From positions 248,001-312,000 of the forward strand of contig NZ_CP132342.1 of assembly GCF_040529055.1 (NCBI RefSeq): a stretch of 64,000 nt of DNA, read 5' to 3'. Below the pieces are notes generated by a model that was given only the letters and a program-made list of their open reading frames with translations, searched no databases and was not told where the DNA came from. Position 1 is the first letter of the stretch. Every line of letters starts with the position of its first letter. A program made the translations under genes and the position numbers. Of this stretch, positions 26,210 through 37,463 are shown in pieces. Source of the stretch: Xanthomonas sontii (GTDB taxonomy: Bacteria > Pseudomonadota > Gammaproteobacteria > Xanthomonadales > Xanthomonadaceae).

Positions 26210-26935
26210 ATGGCTAACGCAATGGAAGAAGTGCCCGCAGCGCCAGCTAAGCATTCCGAAGACGGTGCGGCAGCCAACGCGCTCAGCTTTCCTTGGCTCG
26301 CCGCGGTGATGAGCCACTACTCGCAAGTGACCGAGCAAAACCGCGCTGGCCCAATGGAGCGGTGGAGTTTCATCGTTGGCTTCTTGGGCGCAGGGTTTGG
26401 CATGTTGTGTGGCACTGTGCTGGATGGCAAGGCAGCGCTCGTCTGCGCGGCGACGGGGCTCATCATCGAGCTCGTTGGCTTTGCAATAGCCGCCATTTTG
26501 CAGATCAAACGTGAGCTGCCTGGCGTTAGACATCCGCATGCCAAGCATGCAGAGCAGATGGAGCAGGAGTTCTCTCAGTACCAAAACATCGTCACGGCGC
26601 TACGCGCGTTTCCGCTTGAGCAGCGCCGTCAACGCGAGACCTTCATGCGTGACCGCCGGACGAACATGCATGAACGCCTGGGCCTATTCACCGGCGGGAT
26701 GGAGAAGCTCGGGATCATGCCGGTGCTGCTCGCCCTCTATCTGCAGTTCAAGGACTGGCACTGGGGTGACTGGAGCGTCCTGAGCAAGATCACGATCATG
26801 CAGAGCGTTCTCGCGTTCCTACTGCTGTTCGCTTACGCGCTTTCCTGGCATCTGATCCGATTGCGCGTTCGCGTGCAGACATACGAGCAACTGCTTGGTG
26901 AAGCGAACCGGCAAGACACTGCCGCAAGTGGTTGA
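26210..26935 (+). CDS. Four-helix membrane protein of unknown function
   Basis: 241 residues; the ATG follows AAGGTAGAGAC. Two hydrophobic helices lie at about 50-70 and 76-98 (FIVGFLGAGFGMLCGTVLD, ALVCAATGLIIELVGFAIAAI), then a long charged cytosolic helix region (about 100-155, with QYQNIVTALRAFPLEQRRQR), then two more helices (about 160-178 and 190-212). The family was not recognised. It converges on the 26943 gene with a gap of only seven bases and sits at the edge of the accessory block. Confidence 0.6.
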   Translation: MANAMEEVPAAPAKHSEDGAAANALSFPWLAAVMSHYSQVTEQNRAGPMERWSFIVGFLGAGFGMLCGTVLDGKAALVCAATGLIIELVGFAIAAILQIKRELPGVRHPHAKHAEQMEQEFSQYQNIVTALRAFPLEQRRQRETFMRDRRTNMHERLGLFTGGMEKLGIMPVLLALYLQFKDWHWGDWSVLSKITIMQSVLAFLLLFAYALSWHLIRLRVRVQTYEQLLGEANRQDTAASG

Positions 26936-26942
26936 GCACGCC

Positions 26943-27581
26943 TCACCACTTAAAGAACCACTCCATGAACTCCTCGGCGACGTCAGGCGTGAGCTCGAGG
27001 ACGGCCTCCGCGACCGCGTGCTGCCCCTTCGCCGCGGCGACGGCGGCTAGAGCGCAAGCAAGAAACTCCGGGTCCCAGGCGCGAGAGGACGCAGCCGCGA
27101 CCAAGGAGGGGAGTTGAGCGATTGAATGCAGGTAAGCGGCCCGAAGATCCTCGGGGATCTCGGTCTGGCGTTTCACGCGGCAGATCTCGACCCAGGCGGG
27201 AAACTGGAAGTACCCGTGATCCGCCTTGTCGGGTGTCCGCGCCAACGCATGGAAGACATGCGGCACGGCCGCGAAGGACGCCGAATAGACGTCGCCCTGA
27301 TGCGCAAGCGCGCTCCACAAAGTGAACCACGGCTCTGATCCATCCACGGATGAGGGAGCCGTTTGTAGTTGCCTCAACAACGCGGGGATGTCGCCCGCCT
27401 CGCCATATGCGTGCTGCAGCGCGGACTTTCGAGACTGAGCACGTTGCTTCTTCCGGTACGCAATTAACTGAGCTGTGAATGCCAGTAACAGTAGAGGAAA
27501 GTACACTATGGGAAAGTACACTCTGGCTGCTGTTGCTCCCCCTTCATGAAAAACGGGGGACACCTCAGAATCTGACCCCAT
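26943..27581 (-). CDS. Membrane-anchored helical-repeat protein, possible immunity-type
   Basis: 212 residues with one N-terminal membrane helix (FPIVYFPLLLLAFTAQLIA, about 22-42) and then an all-helical body. LWSALAHQGDVYSASFAAVPHVFHAL resembles a HEAT-like pattern seen in predicted polymorphic-toxin immunity proteins (impression only). A 15-base tandem repeat in the gene (27496-27522, GGAAAGTACACT twice) encodes the doubled VYFP. The first 15 residues come from a sequence reading GGGTCAGATTCTGAGG, which looks like repeat-derived DNA, and no ribosome site precedes the ATG, so the true start may be later. Confidence 0.5.
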   Translation of the reverse strand: MGSDSEVSPVFHEGGATAARVYFPIVYFPLLLLAFTAQLIAYRKKQRAQSRKSALQHAYGEAGDIPALLRQLQTAPSSVDGSEPWFTLWSALAHQGDVYSASFAAVPHVFHALARTPDKADHGYFQFPAWVEICRVKRQTEIPEDLRAAYLHSIAQLPSLVAAASSRAWDPEFLACALAAVAAAKGQHAVAEAVLELTPDVAEEFMEWFFKW

Positions 27582-27620
27582 ATTTACGAGTGTGAGCGTT
27601 ACAGAAGCCGAGGTGATTCG

Positions 27621-28106
27621 CTAGTCAACATCATTGCGAAAATAGACGCAAAATGTTGAGGCCGTGCTATTCAATACACTTAAAGCTTCACGACCTGAGC
27701 TAGCAACTATTAACCTGACCGAATCAGCATGAGACATCGCCTCTATTTCGGAAATTTCGAACCACGTGCTAATTTTACTTATTTGCTCACTGTAGTACTG
27801 CGGAACAAGCACAACCCTCTCGGGCAATAAATCAACACAAATCGACTTCAATAGTGCCCGATGAAATCTAAATCCCCCCCTCCAGCCTTTCCGAAGCGCA
27901 ATAAATAGGTATGTAGGCACGCCCGCGCGAAGCTGAGCTTGAAGCTCGCCAAGCATTTTTTGACCTATAGGAGTACCCATCTTTCCAAACATGGCACTCC
28001 CTTCGGAATATATTTTCTTTTGGTGCTCAGATAGCGTCTTGCCGTCCTCAGAACGGACCTTAAGTAGAACGTGCTTCGGCATGCAAGAATACGCTTGATC
28101 AACCAT
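27621..28106 (-). CDS. Unknown protein in the AT-rich restriction-modification-like block
   Basis: 161 residues from the ATG at 28106; an internal ATG at 28082 (MPKHVLLKV) is as likely. No signal peptide or membrane helix. The pattern TYLFIALRKGWRGGFRFHRALLKSI followed by VLVPQYYSEQISKISTWFEI is a compact alpha/beta arrangement with conserved-looking aromatics. I do not recognise a family. Base composition is AT-rich like the two genes upstream on the same strand, 58 bases away, so it probably travelled with them. It could be a third component (specificity, reader or regulator) of that system, or an unrelated passenger. Confidence 0.5.
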   Translation of the reverse strand: MVDQAYSCMPKHVLLKVRSEDGKTLSEHQKKIYSEGSAMFGKMGTPIGQKMLGELQAQLRAGVPTYLFIALRKGWRGGFRFHRALLKSICVDLLPERVVLVPQYYSEQISKISTWFEISEIEAMSHADSVRLIVASSGREALSVLNSTASTFCVYFRNDVD

Positions 28107-28164
28107 ATGCAACCATATCGCAACGCAATGACGAGTTCACTTTTAAACCTTCAAATTATTAATT

Positions 28165-30620
<2,456 letters not shown>

Positions 30621-30704
30621 GCGTTTACCTTGTGTCAGTCTATTTTTGGTAGGGCTCGCGATGCCTTGTAGAATCGGCATCGCGCGCCCAACAACCGCAG
30701 CAAA

Positions 30705-33395
30705 TTAGGCTCCGTTCGGATTCCCCTTCTCCGGATCAATCTTGTACTGCTTGATCGCCCGAGCCACATCCTTGCCAGTCATCTTCCCATCCTTCGCAAG
30801 CGCCGCGATGGCGGCATGCGCGATGTAGTACCGATCGACCTCGAAGAACCGGCGCAGGTTCGCACGCGTATCCGAGCGACCGAAACCATCGGTGCCCAGC
30901 ACGGTGTAGTGCATCGGCACGAAGGCGCGGATCTGGTCGGCGAAGGCGCGCACGTAGTCCGTTGCGGCGATGGCCGGGCCCTGGCGGCCTTCCAGCAGCT
31001 GGGTGACGAACGGCTTGCGCTGTTCGCCTTCCGGGTGCAGGCGGTTCCAGCGCTCGGCGTCGAAGCCGTCGCGGCGCAGTTCGTTGAAGCTGGGGCAGGA
31101 CCAGATGTCGGCGGTGACGCCGAAGTCCTTGTCCAGCAGCTCGGCGGCGGCGATGGCTTCGCGCAGGATGGTGCCCGAGCCCAGCAGCTGCACGCGCAGT
31201 TCGCCCTTCTTGGGCTTGCCGGCGTCCTTGAGCAGGTACATGCCCTTGATGATGCCGTCTTCCGCGCCCGCCGGCATTTCCGGGTGGGCGTAGTTCTCGT
31301 TCATCAGGGTGATGTAGTAGTACTCGTCCACCTGCTCCTGCATCATCCGCTGGATGCCGTACTGCATGACCACGGTGACTTCGTAGCCGAAGGTGGGGTC
31401 GTAGCTGCGCACGTTGGGGATGGAGCCGGCGATGACCTGGCTGAAGCCGTCTTCGTGCTGCAGGCCTTCACCGTTCAACGTGGTGCGGCCGGCGGTGCCG
31501 CCGAGCAGGAAGCCGCGGGTGCGCATGTCCGCTGCCTGCCAGGCGATGTCGCCCACGCGCTGGAAGCCGAACATGGAGTAGTAGATGTAGAACGGCAGCA
31601 TCGGCACGTTGCTGACCGAGTAGCTGGTGCCGGCGGCCAGCCACGAGGAGATGGCGCCCGGCTCGCTGATGCCCTGCTGCAGCACCTGGCCGGACTGGTC
31701 CTCGCGGTAGAACATCAGCTGGTCGGCGTCCACCGGCTTGTACTTCTGGCCGAACGGGGCGTAGATGCCGATCTGCCGGAACATGCCTTCCATGCCGAAG
31801 GTGCGGGCTTCGTCGGCCACGATCGGCACGATGCGCGGGCCCAGTTCCTTGTCGCGCAGGGCGATGTTGAGGCTCTGCACGAAGGCCATGGTGGTGGAGT
31901 AGGTGCGCTCGCCGCTGTCCTTGAGCAGGCGCTCGAACTTGTCCAGGCCCGGGGCCGGGATGGACAGGTCGGCCTTGCGGCGGCGCTGCGGCAGGTAGCC
32001 GCCGAGAGACGCGCGGCGCTCCTGCAGGTACTGCACTTCCGGCGAGTCCGGGCCGGGGTGGTAGAACGGCACCTGCTCGGCGTCGGCCAGCTGCTTGTCG
32101 CTGAGCGGGATGTTGAAGCGGTCGCGGAACGCGCGCACGGCGTCGTCGTCCAGCTTCTTGGTCTGGTGGGTGGGGTTCAGCGCTTCGCCGGCCGAGCCCA
32201 TGCCGTAGCCCTTGACGGTCTTGGCCAGGATCACGGTGGGCATGCCCTTGGTGTTCACCGCCTGGTGGTAGGCGGCGTAGACCTTGTGCGGATCGTGGCC
32301 GCCGCGATTCAGGCGCCAGATGTCGTCGTCGGACAGGCCGGCGACCATGGCCGCGGTCTCCGGGTACTTGCCGAAGAAGTTGGCGCGGGTATAGGCGCCG
32401 CCGAAGGCCTTGCAGTTCTGGTACTCGCCGTCGACGGTTTCCATCATCAGCTTCTTGAGGACGCCGTTGGTGTCCTTGGCCAGCAGGGCGTCCCAGTAGC
32501 CGCCCCACAGCAGCTTGATGACGTTCCAGCCGCCGCCGCGGAACACGCCTTCCAGCTCCTGGATGATCTTGCCGTTGCCGCGCACCGGGCCGTCCAGGCG
32601 CTGCAGGTTGCAGTTGACCACGAAGATGAGGTTGTCCAGGCCTTCGCGGCCGGCCAGGGCGATGGCGCCCAGGGTCTCGGGTTCGTCGCTCTCGCCGTCG
32701 CCGATGAAGCACCACACCTTGCGGTCGGACTTCTCGATCAGGCCGCGGTGCTCGAGGTACTTCATGAACTGCGCCTGGTAGATGGCGCTGAGCGGGCCCA
32801 GGCCCATCGACACGGTGGGGGTCTGCCAGAAGTCCGGCATCAGCCACGGGTGCGGGTAGGAGGAGATGCCCTGCCCGTCCACTTCCATGCGGAAGTTGTT
32901 GAGCTGGTCTTCGCTGATGCGGCCTTCCAGGAAGGCGCGGGCGTAGATGCCGGGGGAGCTGTGGCCCTGGATGTACAGCAGGTCGCCGGGGTGCTTGTCC
33001 GAGGGCGCGCGCCAGAAGTGGTTGAAGCCCACGTCGTACAGGGTGGCGCTGGAGGCGAAGGAGGCGATGTGGCCGCCCAGGTCGCCCGGCTTGCGGTTGG
33101 CGCGGACCACGGTGGCCATGGCGTTCCAGCGGATGATCGAGCGGATCTTCCACTCGATGGCCGCGTCGCCCGGGCTCTTGGCCTCGTTGGCGGGGGCGAT
33201 GGTGTTGACGTACTCGGTGGTCGGCGAGAACGGCAGGTAGGCGCCGGAACGACGGGTCAGCTCGACCATGTCCTCCAGCAGCTGATGCGCGCGCTCGGGG
33301 CCTGCGACATCGATGACGGCCTTGAGCGATTCGATCCACTCCTGGGTTTCAGTGGGGTTCGGATCGTTCTGCAGCACCTCGTTCAACCAGTTCAT
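30705..33395 (-). CDS. aceE: Pyruvate dehydrogenase E1 component (homodimeric)
   Basis: 896 residues, full length for AceE. It decarboxylates pyruvate with thiamine diphosphate and passes the acetyl group to the E2 lipoyl domain, linking glycolysis to the TCA cycle. The start at 33395 (GGGAG site) gives MNWLNEVLQNDPNPTETQEW, the standard N-terminus. The ThDP motif GDGESDEPETLGAI...NCNLQRLDGPVRG is intact around residues 230-260, with GHSSPGIYARAFLEGR and YGMGSAGEALNPTHQTKK. No aceF or lpd gene is adjacent, so aceE stands alone here, separated from the AT-rich block by 84 bases. Confidence 0.97.
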   Translation of the reverse strand: MNWLNEVLQNDPNPTETQEWIESLKAVIDVAGPERAHQLLEDMVELTRRSGAYLPFSPTTEYVNTIAPANEAKSPGDAAIEWKIRSIIRWNAMATVVRANRKPGDLGGHIASFASSATLYDVGFNHFWRAPSDKHPGDLLYIQGHSSPGIYARAFLEGRISEDQLNNFRMEVDGQGISSYPHPWLMPDFWQTPTVSMGLGPLSAIYQAQFMKYLEHRGLIEKSDRKVWCFIGDGESDEPETLGAIALAGREGLDNLIFVVNCNLQRLDGPVRGNGKIIQELEGVFRGGGWNVIKLLWGGYWDALLAKDTNGVLKKLMMETVDGEYQNCKAFGGAYTRANFFGKYPETAAMVAGLSDDDIWRLNRGGHDPHKVYAAYHQAVNTKGMPTVILAKTVKGYGMGSAGEALNPTHQTKKLDDDAVRAFRDRFNIPLSDKQLADAEQVPFYHPGPDSPEVQYLQERRASLGGYLPQRRRKADLSIPAPGLDKFERLLKDSGERTYSTTMAFVQSLNIALRDKELGPRIVPIVADEARTFGMEGMFRQIGIYAPFGQKYKPVDADQLMFYREDQSGQVLQQGISEPGAISSWLAAGTSYSVSNVPMLPFYIYYSMFGFQRVGDIAWQAADMRTRGFLLGGTAGRTTLNGEGLQHEDGFSQVIAGSIPNVRSYDPTFGYEVTVVMQYGIQRMMQEQVDEYYYITLMNENYAHPEMPAGAEDGIIKGMYLLKDAGKPKKGELRVQLLGSGTILREAIAAAELLDKDFGVTADIWSCPSFNELRRDGFDAERWNRLHPEGEQRKPFVTQLLEGRQGPAIAATDYVRAFADQIRAFVPMHYTVLGTDGFGRSDTRANLRRFFEVDRYYIAHAAIAALAKDGKMTGKDVARAIKQYKIDPEKGNPNGA

Positions 33396-33704
33396 AACGC
33401 TCCCGTAGGTCGCACGCACGCGCGCGATGGCATGTGTTTTCTCGAAGCCTGCAAGTGTAGCGCAACCGCCTCTCAGGACCTCGTACGCCAGCGTATGGAA
33501 CGGACTGTCACATTGGCCCGTGACACCCTGCGGGACAGCCGCCACGGCCACTGTGCCGGGCGGCCGCGGCTGCGCTTATGATCGGGCTCCAGGCCCCCGT
33601 GGAGCGCCGCCATCGCCCTTGCCTCGTCAGCGCAGGACGCCTCCGCGGTCGCCTGGCGGCACAGCCTGCGCACGCGGCTGCTGCTGTGGGGCAGCCTGCT
33701 GCAG

Positions 33705-35588
33705 GTGGCGCTGCTGCTGGGCCTGGCCCTGCTGTTCTACGTGGGGGCGCGCGAGGTGATGGTGCGCAACGCGCGCGAGGAGGTGGCCGGGCTGACCCAG
33801 CAGACCGCGCGCAGCCTGGACGCCACGCTGGGCTCGGTGCAGGTGAGCGGGCGCACCCTGGCCGCCGCCGCGAGCGGGCTGGGCCGGCAACCGTTCAACC
33901 TGCGCAATCTGCTGCAGGCCACGCTACAGGGCGACCCGGACATCGCCGGCGCCTTGCTGGTGATCGAGCCCGGCGCACTGAAGGACGACGGCCGCGGCTT
34001 CGCCTGGCACCTGCGGCGCACCGCTACCGGGGTGCTGGAACAACCGGTGGAGGCGCTGGGCTTCGACGCGCGCAGCATGCCCTGGTACCAGCGCACCCTG
34101 GCCGCGCCGGCGCCGTGGTGGTCCGAGCCGTACAGCGATGCCAGCACCGGCGGCGCCTACCTGACCACCTACAACCTGCCGCTGCGCCTGTCCGGCGACG
34201 GGCCGCAGGCACCGGCGATCGGCATGGTCAGCGTGGACGTGCCGCTGCAGCGGCTGCAGGCCATCGTCGCCGAACTGCCGGCCAACAGCGGGCTGCAGCC
34301 GATGCTGCTGTCGCCGGACGGGCTGTTCGTGCTGCATCCGGACCCGGCGCTGCGCTTCCGCCGCACGTTGGAGGCGCACGTGGCGCGGGCGCGGCCGGAC
34401 CTGTCGCCGCTGGCGCAGGCGGCCGACACCCACAGGCCGGTGCGCTTCGAGCACACCGCGCCGGACGGCACCCGCTACCTCACCCAGAGCGCGGCGGTGG
34501 GCGACACCGGCTGGACCTTCGCGCTGAGCGTGTCGGAGGACTACATCCTGGCCGGGCTGGACCGCATCGTGCTGTGGGGCGCGCTGGCCGGTGCCGCCGC
34601 GCTGGCGCTGTGGCTGTGGCTGCTGCACCGCTACACGGTGCGGCTGGTGCGGCCGATCGAGGACCTGACCGACTCGGCGCTGCACTTCAGCCAGGGCGCG
34701 TTCGACTATCCGCTGCGCCACGTCGAGCGCGCGGACGAAGTGGGGGTGATGGCGCGCGCCTTCGACAGCGCGCGCGGCTCGATCAAGCGCCAGTTGGAGG
34801 AGATCGCCACGCTGGCGCAGGCGCGGCAGCGCATGCAGAGCGAGCTGTCGATCGCGCGCGACATCCAGCAGGCGATGCTGCCGGGCGGGCGCACCTTCGA
34901 CAGCGCCCACAAGCACCTGGAGACCTATGCGCTGCTGGAACCGGCGGAGATGGTGGGCGGCGATTTCTACCAGTTCTTCGAGACCGAGCCCGGGCTGCTG
35001 TGGTTCGTGGTCGGCGACGTGTCGGACAAGGGCGTGCCGGCGGCGCTGTTCATGGCGCGGGCGATGACGGTGCTGGAGATCGCCGCGCGCCGGCACACGC
35101 GCCCGGACGCAATCCTGATCGCGGCCTCGCAGCGGCTGGTGGAAGGCAACGAGCCGTGCATGTTCGCCACCGTGCTGTGCGGGCTGATCGACGTGCACAG
35201 CGGCGACTACTGGCTGTCCAGCGCCGGCCACGAGCCGCCGCTGCTGCTCGGCGCCGATGGCAGTGCACACCTGCTGCCGCTGGAATCCGGCCCGCCGTTG
35301 GGGCTGGAGCCGCAATCGCGCTACCCGGTGGTGCATGGGCGCCTGGCCGCCGGCGCCACCCTGCTCAGCTACACCGACGGCATCACCGAGGCGATGGATG
35401 CGCAGGACCGGCCCTACGGCGAGGCGCGGCTGCTGGCGGCACTGCAGCCCGGCGCCGACGCGCAGGCGCAGTGCGCCGCGGTGCTGGCCGATGTGCAGGC
35501 GTTCACCGCGCCGGCACCGCAGTCCGACGACATTACGCTCCTGGCGATCCGGCTGCGCCAGGATCCGGCACGGGAGGCGACGCGATGA
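33705..35588 (+). CDS. RsbU-like PP2C phosphatase with extracellular sensor and HAMP domain
   Basis: Residues from the GTG at 33705 (627) cover most of the protein. Layout: N-terminal membrane helix, periplasmic Cache-like sensor domain (about 20-270, with LLVIEPGAL and PWYQRTLAA), second helix (VLWGALAGAAALALWLWLLH), HAMP, then a SpoIIE/PP2C domain with SELSIARDIQQAMLPG, GGDFYQFF, VVGDVSDKGVPAALFMA, TLLSYTDGITEAMD and SDDITLLAIR. It should dephosphorylate the STAS protein in response to an outside signal. The open frame extends 41 codons upstream to 33582 with no ATG, GTG or TTG, and that part completes the first helix, so the real start is unclear. Stop overlaps the next gene (ATGA). Confidence 0.88.
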   Translation: MALLLGLALLFYVGAREVMVRNAREEVAGLTQQTARSLDATLGSVQVSGRTLAAAASGLGRQPFNLRNLLQATLQGDPDIAGALLVIEPGALKDDGRGFAWHLRRTATGVLEQPVEALGFDARSMPWYQRTLAAPAPWWSEPYSDASTGGAYLTTYNLPLRLSGDGPQAPAIGMVSVDVPLQRLQAIVAELPANSGLQPMLLSPDGLFVLHPDPALRFRRTLEAHVARARPDLSPLAQAADTHRPVRFEHTAPDGTRYLTQSAAVGDTGWTFALSVSEDYILAGLDRIVLWGALAGAAALALWLWLLHRYTVRLVRPIEDLTDSALHFSQGAFDYPLRHVERADEVGVMARAFDSARGSIKRQLEEIATLAQARQRMQSELSIARDIQQAMLPGGRTFDSAHKHLETYALLEPAEMVGGDFYQFFETEPGLLWFVVGDVSDKGVPAALFMARAMTVLEIAARRHTRPDAILIAASQRLVEGNEPCMFATVLCGLIDVHSGDYWLSSAGHEPPLLLGADGSAHLLPLESGPPLGLEPQSRYPVVHGRLAAGATLLSYTDGITEAMDAQDRPYGEARLLAALQPGADAQAQCAAVLADVQAFTAPAPQSDDITLLAIRLRQDPAREATR

Positions 35589-36025
35589 TGCTGCGATGGC
35601 AGATGGAACCGGCAATCGACGCACTGGCGCAGTTGAGCGACAGCGTGGAGGCGGCGCTGCGGCGCCACGGCGTGAGCGGCGAGCAGGTCAGCCGCACCCG
35701 GCTGATCGTCGAGGAGTTGGCGTGCAACACCCTCGAACACGGCCACCTGCGCCGCGCACCGCTGCCGGTGGACGTGATCGTGCACCTGCAGCCCGACGCG
35801 CTGGTGCTGGAATTCCACGACAGCGGACCGGCCTTCGACCCGCGCGACGCGCCGGTGCCGGACCTGGACGCGGACATCGCCGAGCGCCCGATCGGCGGCC
35901 TCGGCCTGCACCTGGTGCAGCAACTGGCCGATCGCCTCGAGTATCGCCACGACGCCGGCCGTAATGTGGTGCGCATCGTGTTGCTGCAACCTGCCGATCC
36001 CCCTCTTCAGGAGTCGCCCGCATGA
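35585..36025 (+). CDS. RsbW-like anti-sigma factor kinase (HATPase_c)
   Basis: 146 residues. The GHKL ATPase fold is visible: LIVEELACNTLEHGH (N box), FHDSGPAFDPRD (G1) and GGLGLHLVQQLADRLEYRHDAGRNVVRI (G2 and final strand). Such proteins phosphorylate the STAS antagonist on Ser and may sequester a sigma factor or another target. It overlaps the phosphatase gene by four bases (ATGA) and the STAS gene by four bases, so the three are translated as one unit. The short form lacks any extra output domain. Confidence 0.9.
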   Translation: MMLRWQMEPAIDALAQLSDSVEAALRRHGVSGEQVSRTRLIVEELACNTLEHGHLRRAPLPVDVIVHLQPDALVLEFHDSGPAFDPRDAPVPDLDADIAERPIGGLGLHLVQQLADRLEYRHDAGRNVVRIVLLQPADPPLQESPA

Positions 36026-36414
36026 CCACGTTGAGCCTGCAGATCGACCCGGCGCAGGACAAGCGCCAACGCCTCACCCTGAGCGGGCGGCTGGACACGC
36101 ATACCTACCAGGCCCTGGACGAGGCGCTGGCGCCGCTGCTGGCCACGCCGATCACCACGTTGGTGCTGGACCTGTCGCACCTGGACTACATCAGCAGCGC
36201 CGGCATCCGCTCGATCTTCAAGGCGCGCAAGGTGCTGGCCGCGCGCGACGGGCGGGTGCTGGTGGTGAACCCGCAACCGCAGATCCGCAAGGTGTTCGAC
36301 GTGGTCAAGGCGGTGCCGTTGAACGAGATCTTTACCTCGGTGCAGGAACTGGACGAGTACCTGGACGAGATGCAGCGGCGGGTGCTCGCCGATGGCGCAA
36401 TGCGTCGGGACTGA
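36022..36414 (+). CDS. STAS-domain anti-sigma factor antagonist (RsbV-like)
   Basis: 130 residues. The STAS fold is clear: LTLSGRLDTHTYQALDEAL, then LVLDLSHLDYISSAGIRSI with the phosphorylatable Ser, and KVFDVVKAVPLNEIF. It completes a partner switch: the kinase phosphorylates it, the phosphatase reactivates it, and the free form binds the kinase. No sigma factor or diguanylate cyclase gene is next to it, so the output is encoded elsewhere. Its last residues and stop codon fall inside a dispersed repeat (36403-36430), so the C-terminus may have been set by a repeat insertion. Confidence 0.9.
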   Translation: MTTLSLQIDPAQDKRQRLTLSGRLDTHTYQALDEALAPLLATPITTLVLDLSHLDYISSAGIRSIFKARKVLAARDGRVLVVNPQPQIRKVFDVVKAVPLNEIFTSVQELDEYLDEMQRRVLADGAMRRD

Positions 36415-36576
36415 AGTCCCTCCTACAGTGCACCCAGCGAGCGCGCTGCAAGACCCTCTTTCCACACAAGCGGCCTCAGCCACGACGGGATTTGCCAGTA
36501 CAGCCCGTCGCGGCTGACACCGCTCCCACAGGAATGGCTGAGCATCTTTGTGGGAGGGACTTCAGTCCCGACGACG
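36403..36576. repeat. Inverted pair of dispersed GC-rich repeats with a third related copy inside
   Basis: The sequence CGTCGGGACTGAAGTCCCTC plus cctacagtg (36403-36430) recurs inverted at 36548-36576, and a related copy (cgtcgcggctgacaccgctcccacagg) lies at 36506-36532. Each unit has an internal dyad (GGGACTGAAGTCCC). This is a REP/BIME-like arrangement in the 420-base gap between the STAS gene and the PadR gene; the rest of the gap (36577-36795) shows no gene. Confidence 0.65.
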
Positions 36577-36795
36577 GAGGGTGTCAGTCGGCTTTCGGCT
36601 TCGCTTGGCGCAACTGCACGACCGTTGATTCCCACACGGGCGCCCCTGGCCCAGGCAACCGAAGCAACTCACGCCCGCATAGATCCACGCGCACCGCACG
36701 CACGCGCAGGACGCAAACGCGCGCTGCCGTCCTGACTGAACCAATCCCACCGCGCTCCCGCGCCCGGCCTGCCAAGCGCTTGCCGGCCACTCTAC

Positions 36796-36834
36796 TTCGA
36801 TATATCGTTTCCGCACCAAATTCGACATATCGAA
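36796..36834. promoter_or_regulatory. Two palindromic operator sites at the PadR-like gene start
   Basis: Two copies of a TTCGA(t/c)ATATCG(aa) palindrome lie at 36796-36807 and 36821-36834, 13 bases apart, the second touching the ATG. Their centres are about 26 bases apart. PadR-type YqjI represses its own gene through paired palindromes at the yqjI-yqjH promoter, so this is a strong operator candidate for autoregulation. Confidence 0.7.
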
Positions 36835-37380
36835 ATGCCACGATCCCACGCCCCCGGACCGCATCCCGCGCACCGCCTGTTCGAGGACGACCGGGCCGGC
36901 CGCGGCCGTGGCGCACGCGGCCCCCGTCCGCTCGGCCACGGCGACCTGCGGCTGTTGCTGCTGGCGATGATCGAGACCCAGCCGCGCCACGGTTACGAGT
37001 TGATCCGCGCGGTCGCCGAGCTGTTCCATGGCCTGTACACGCCCAGCGCCGGCACGGTCTACCCGACCCTGGCGCAGTTGGAAGCGCAGGGCCTGGTGCA
37101 GGCCGATGCCGACGCCACGCGCAAACGCTATGCCATCACCGAAGCCGGTCAGGCCTTCGTGCGCACCGAGCGCGCGCAGGTGGACGCGGCGCTGCAGCGC
37201 ACCCAGCACAGCGCGCGTGCGCTGGTGCGCGCCAACGTGCCGGCGCCGGTGCGCGAGGCGATGCGCCGCATCAAGCACGGCCTGCTGGCGCGGCACGGGC
37301 GCTGGGACCCGGACGAGATCGAGCGCGTCGCCGCGCTGTTGCATGCCGCCGCCGACGGCATGGATGGCAACACACCCTGA
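36835..37380 (+). CDS. PadR-family regulator, YqjI-like
   Basis: 181 residues. The PadR winged helix is in the middle: LGHGDLRLLLLAMIETQPRHGYELIRAV, then GTVYPTLAQLEAQGLVQ and KRYAITEAG, followed by a helical dimerisation tail. The first 30 residues are disordered and rich in His, Arg and Gly (SHAPGPHPAHRLFEDD), as in YqjI, where this end binds nickel. E. coli YqjI represses the ferric-siderophore reductase YqjH, and the next gene here is of that family. The paired palindromes before the ATG support autorepression relieved by metal. Confidence 0.82.
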   Translation: MPRSHAPGPHPAHRLFEDDRAGRGRGARGPRPLGHGDLRLLLLAMIETQPRHGYELIRAVAELFHGLYTPSAGTVYPTLAQLEAQGLVQADADATRKRYAITEAGQAFVRTERAQVDAALQRTQHSARALVRANVPAPVREAMRRIKHGLLARHGRWDPDEIERVAALLHAAADGMDGNTP

Positions 37381-37463
37381 TTCCCCTTCCAGCCAGCACG
37401 CGGGGCTTTTGTCGTGCCGCCCGCGTCGCCCGCCAACCCTCTCCCCTACTTCCGAGGATTCCC

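Noticed and set aside
30621..30704. Insertion-sequence end at the aceE side of the AT-rich block
   Set aside because: No inverted repeat, target duplication or transposase was seen at either edge.
30816..33581. A 921-codon frame opposite aceE
   Set aside because: It is the mirror of a highly GC-biased real gene, rich in Ala, Val, Gly and His with no domain.
33578..36025. An 815-codon frame ending in the kinase domain
   Set aside because: It is the shifted frame of the phosphatase gene; only the last 146 residues (from 35585) are real.
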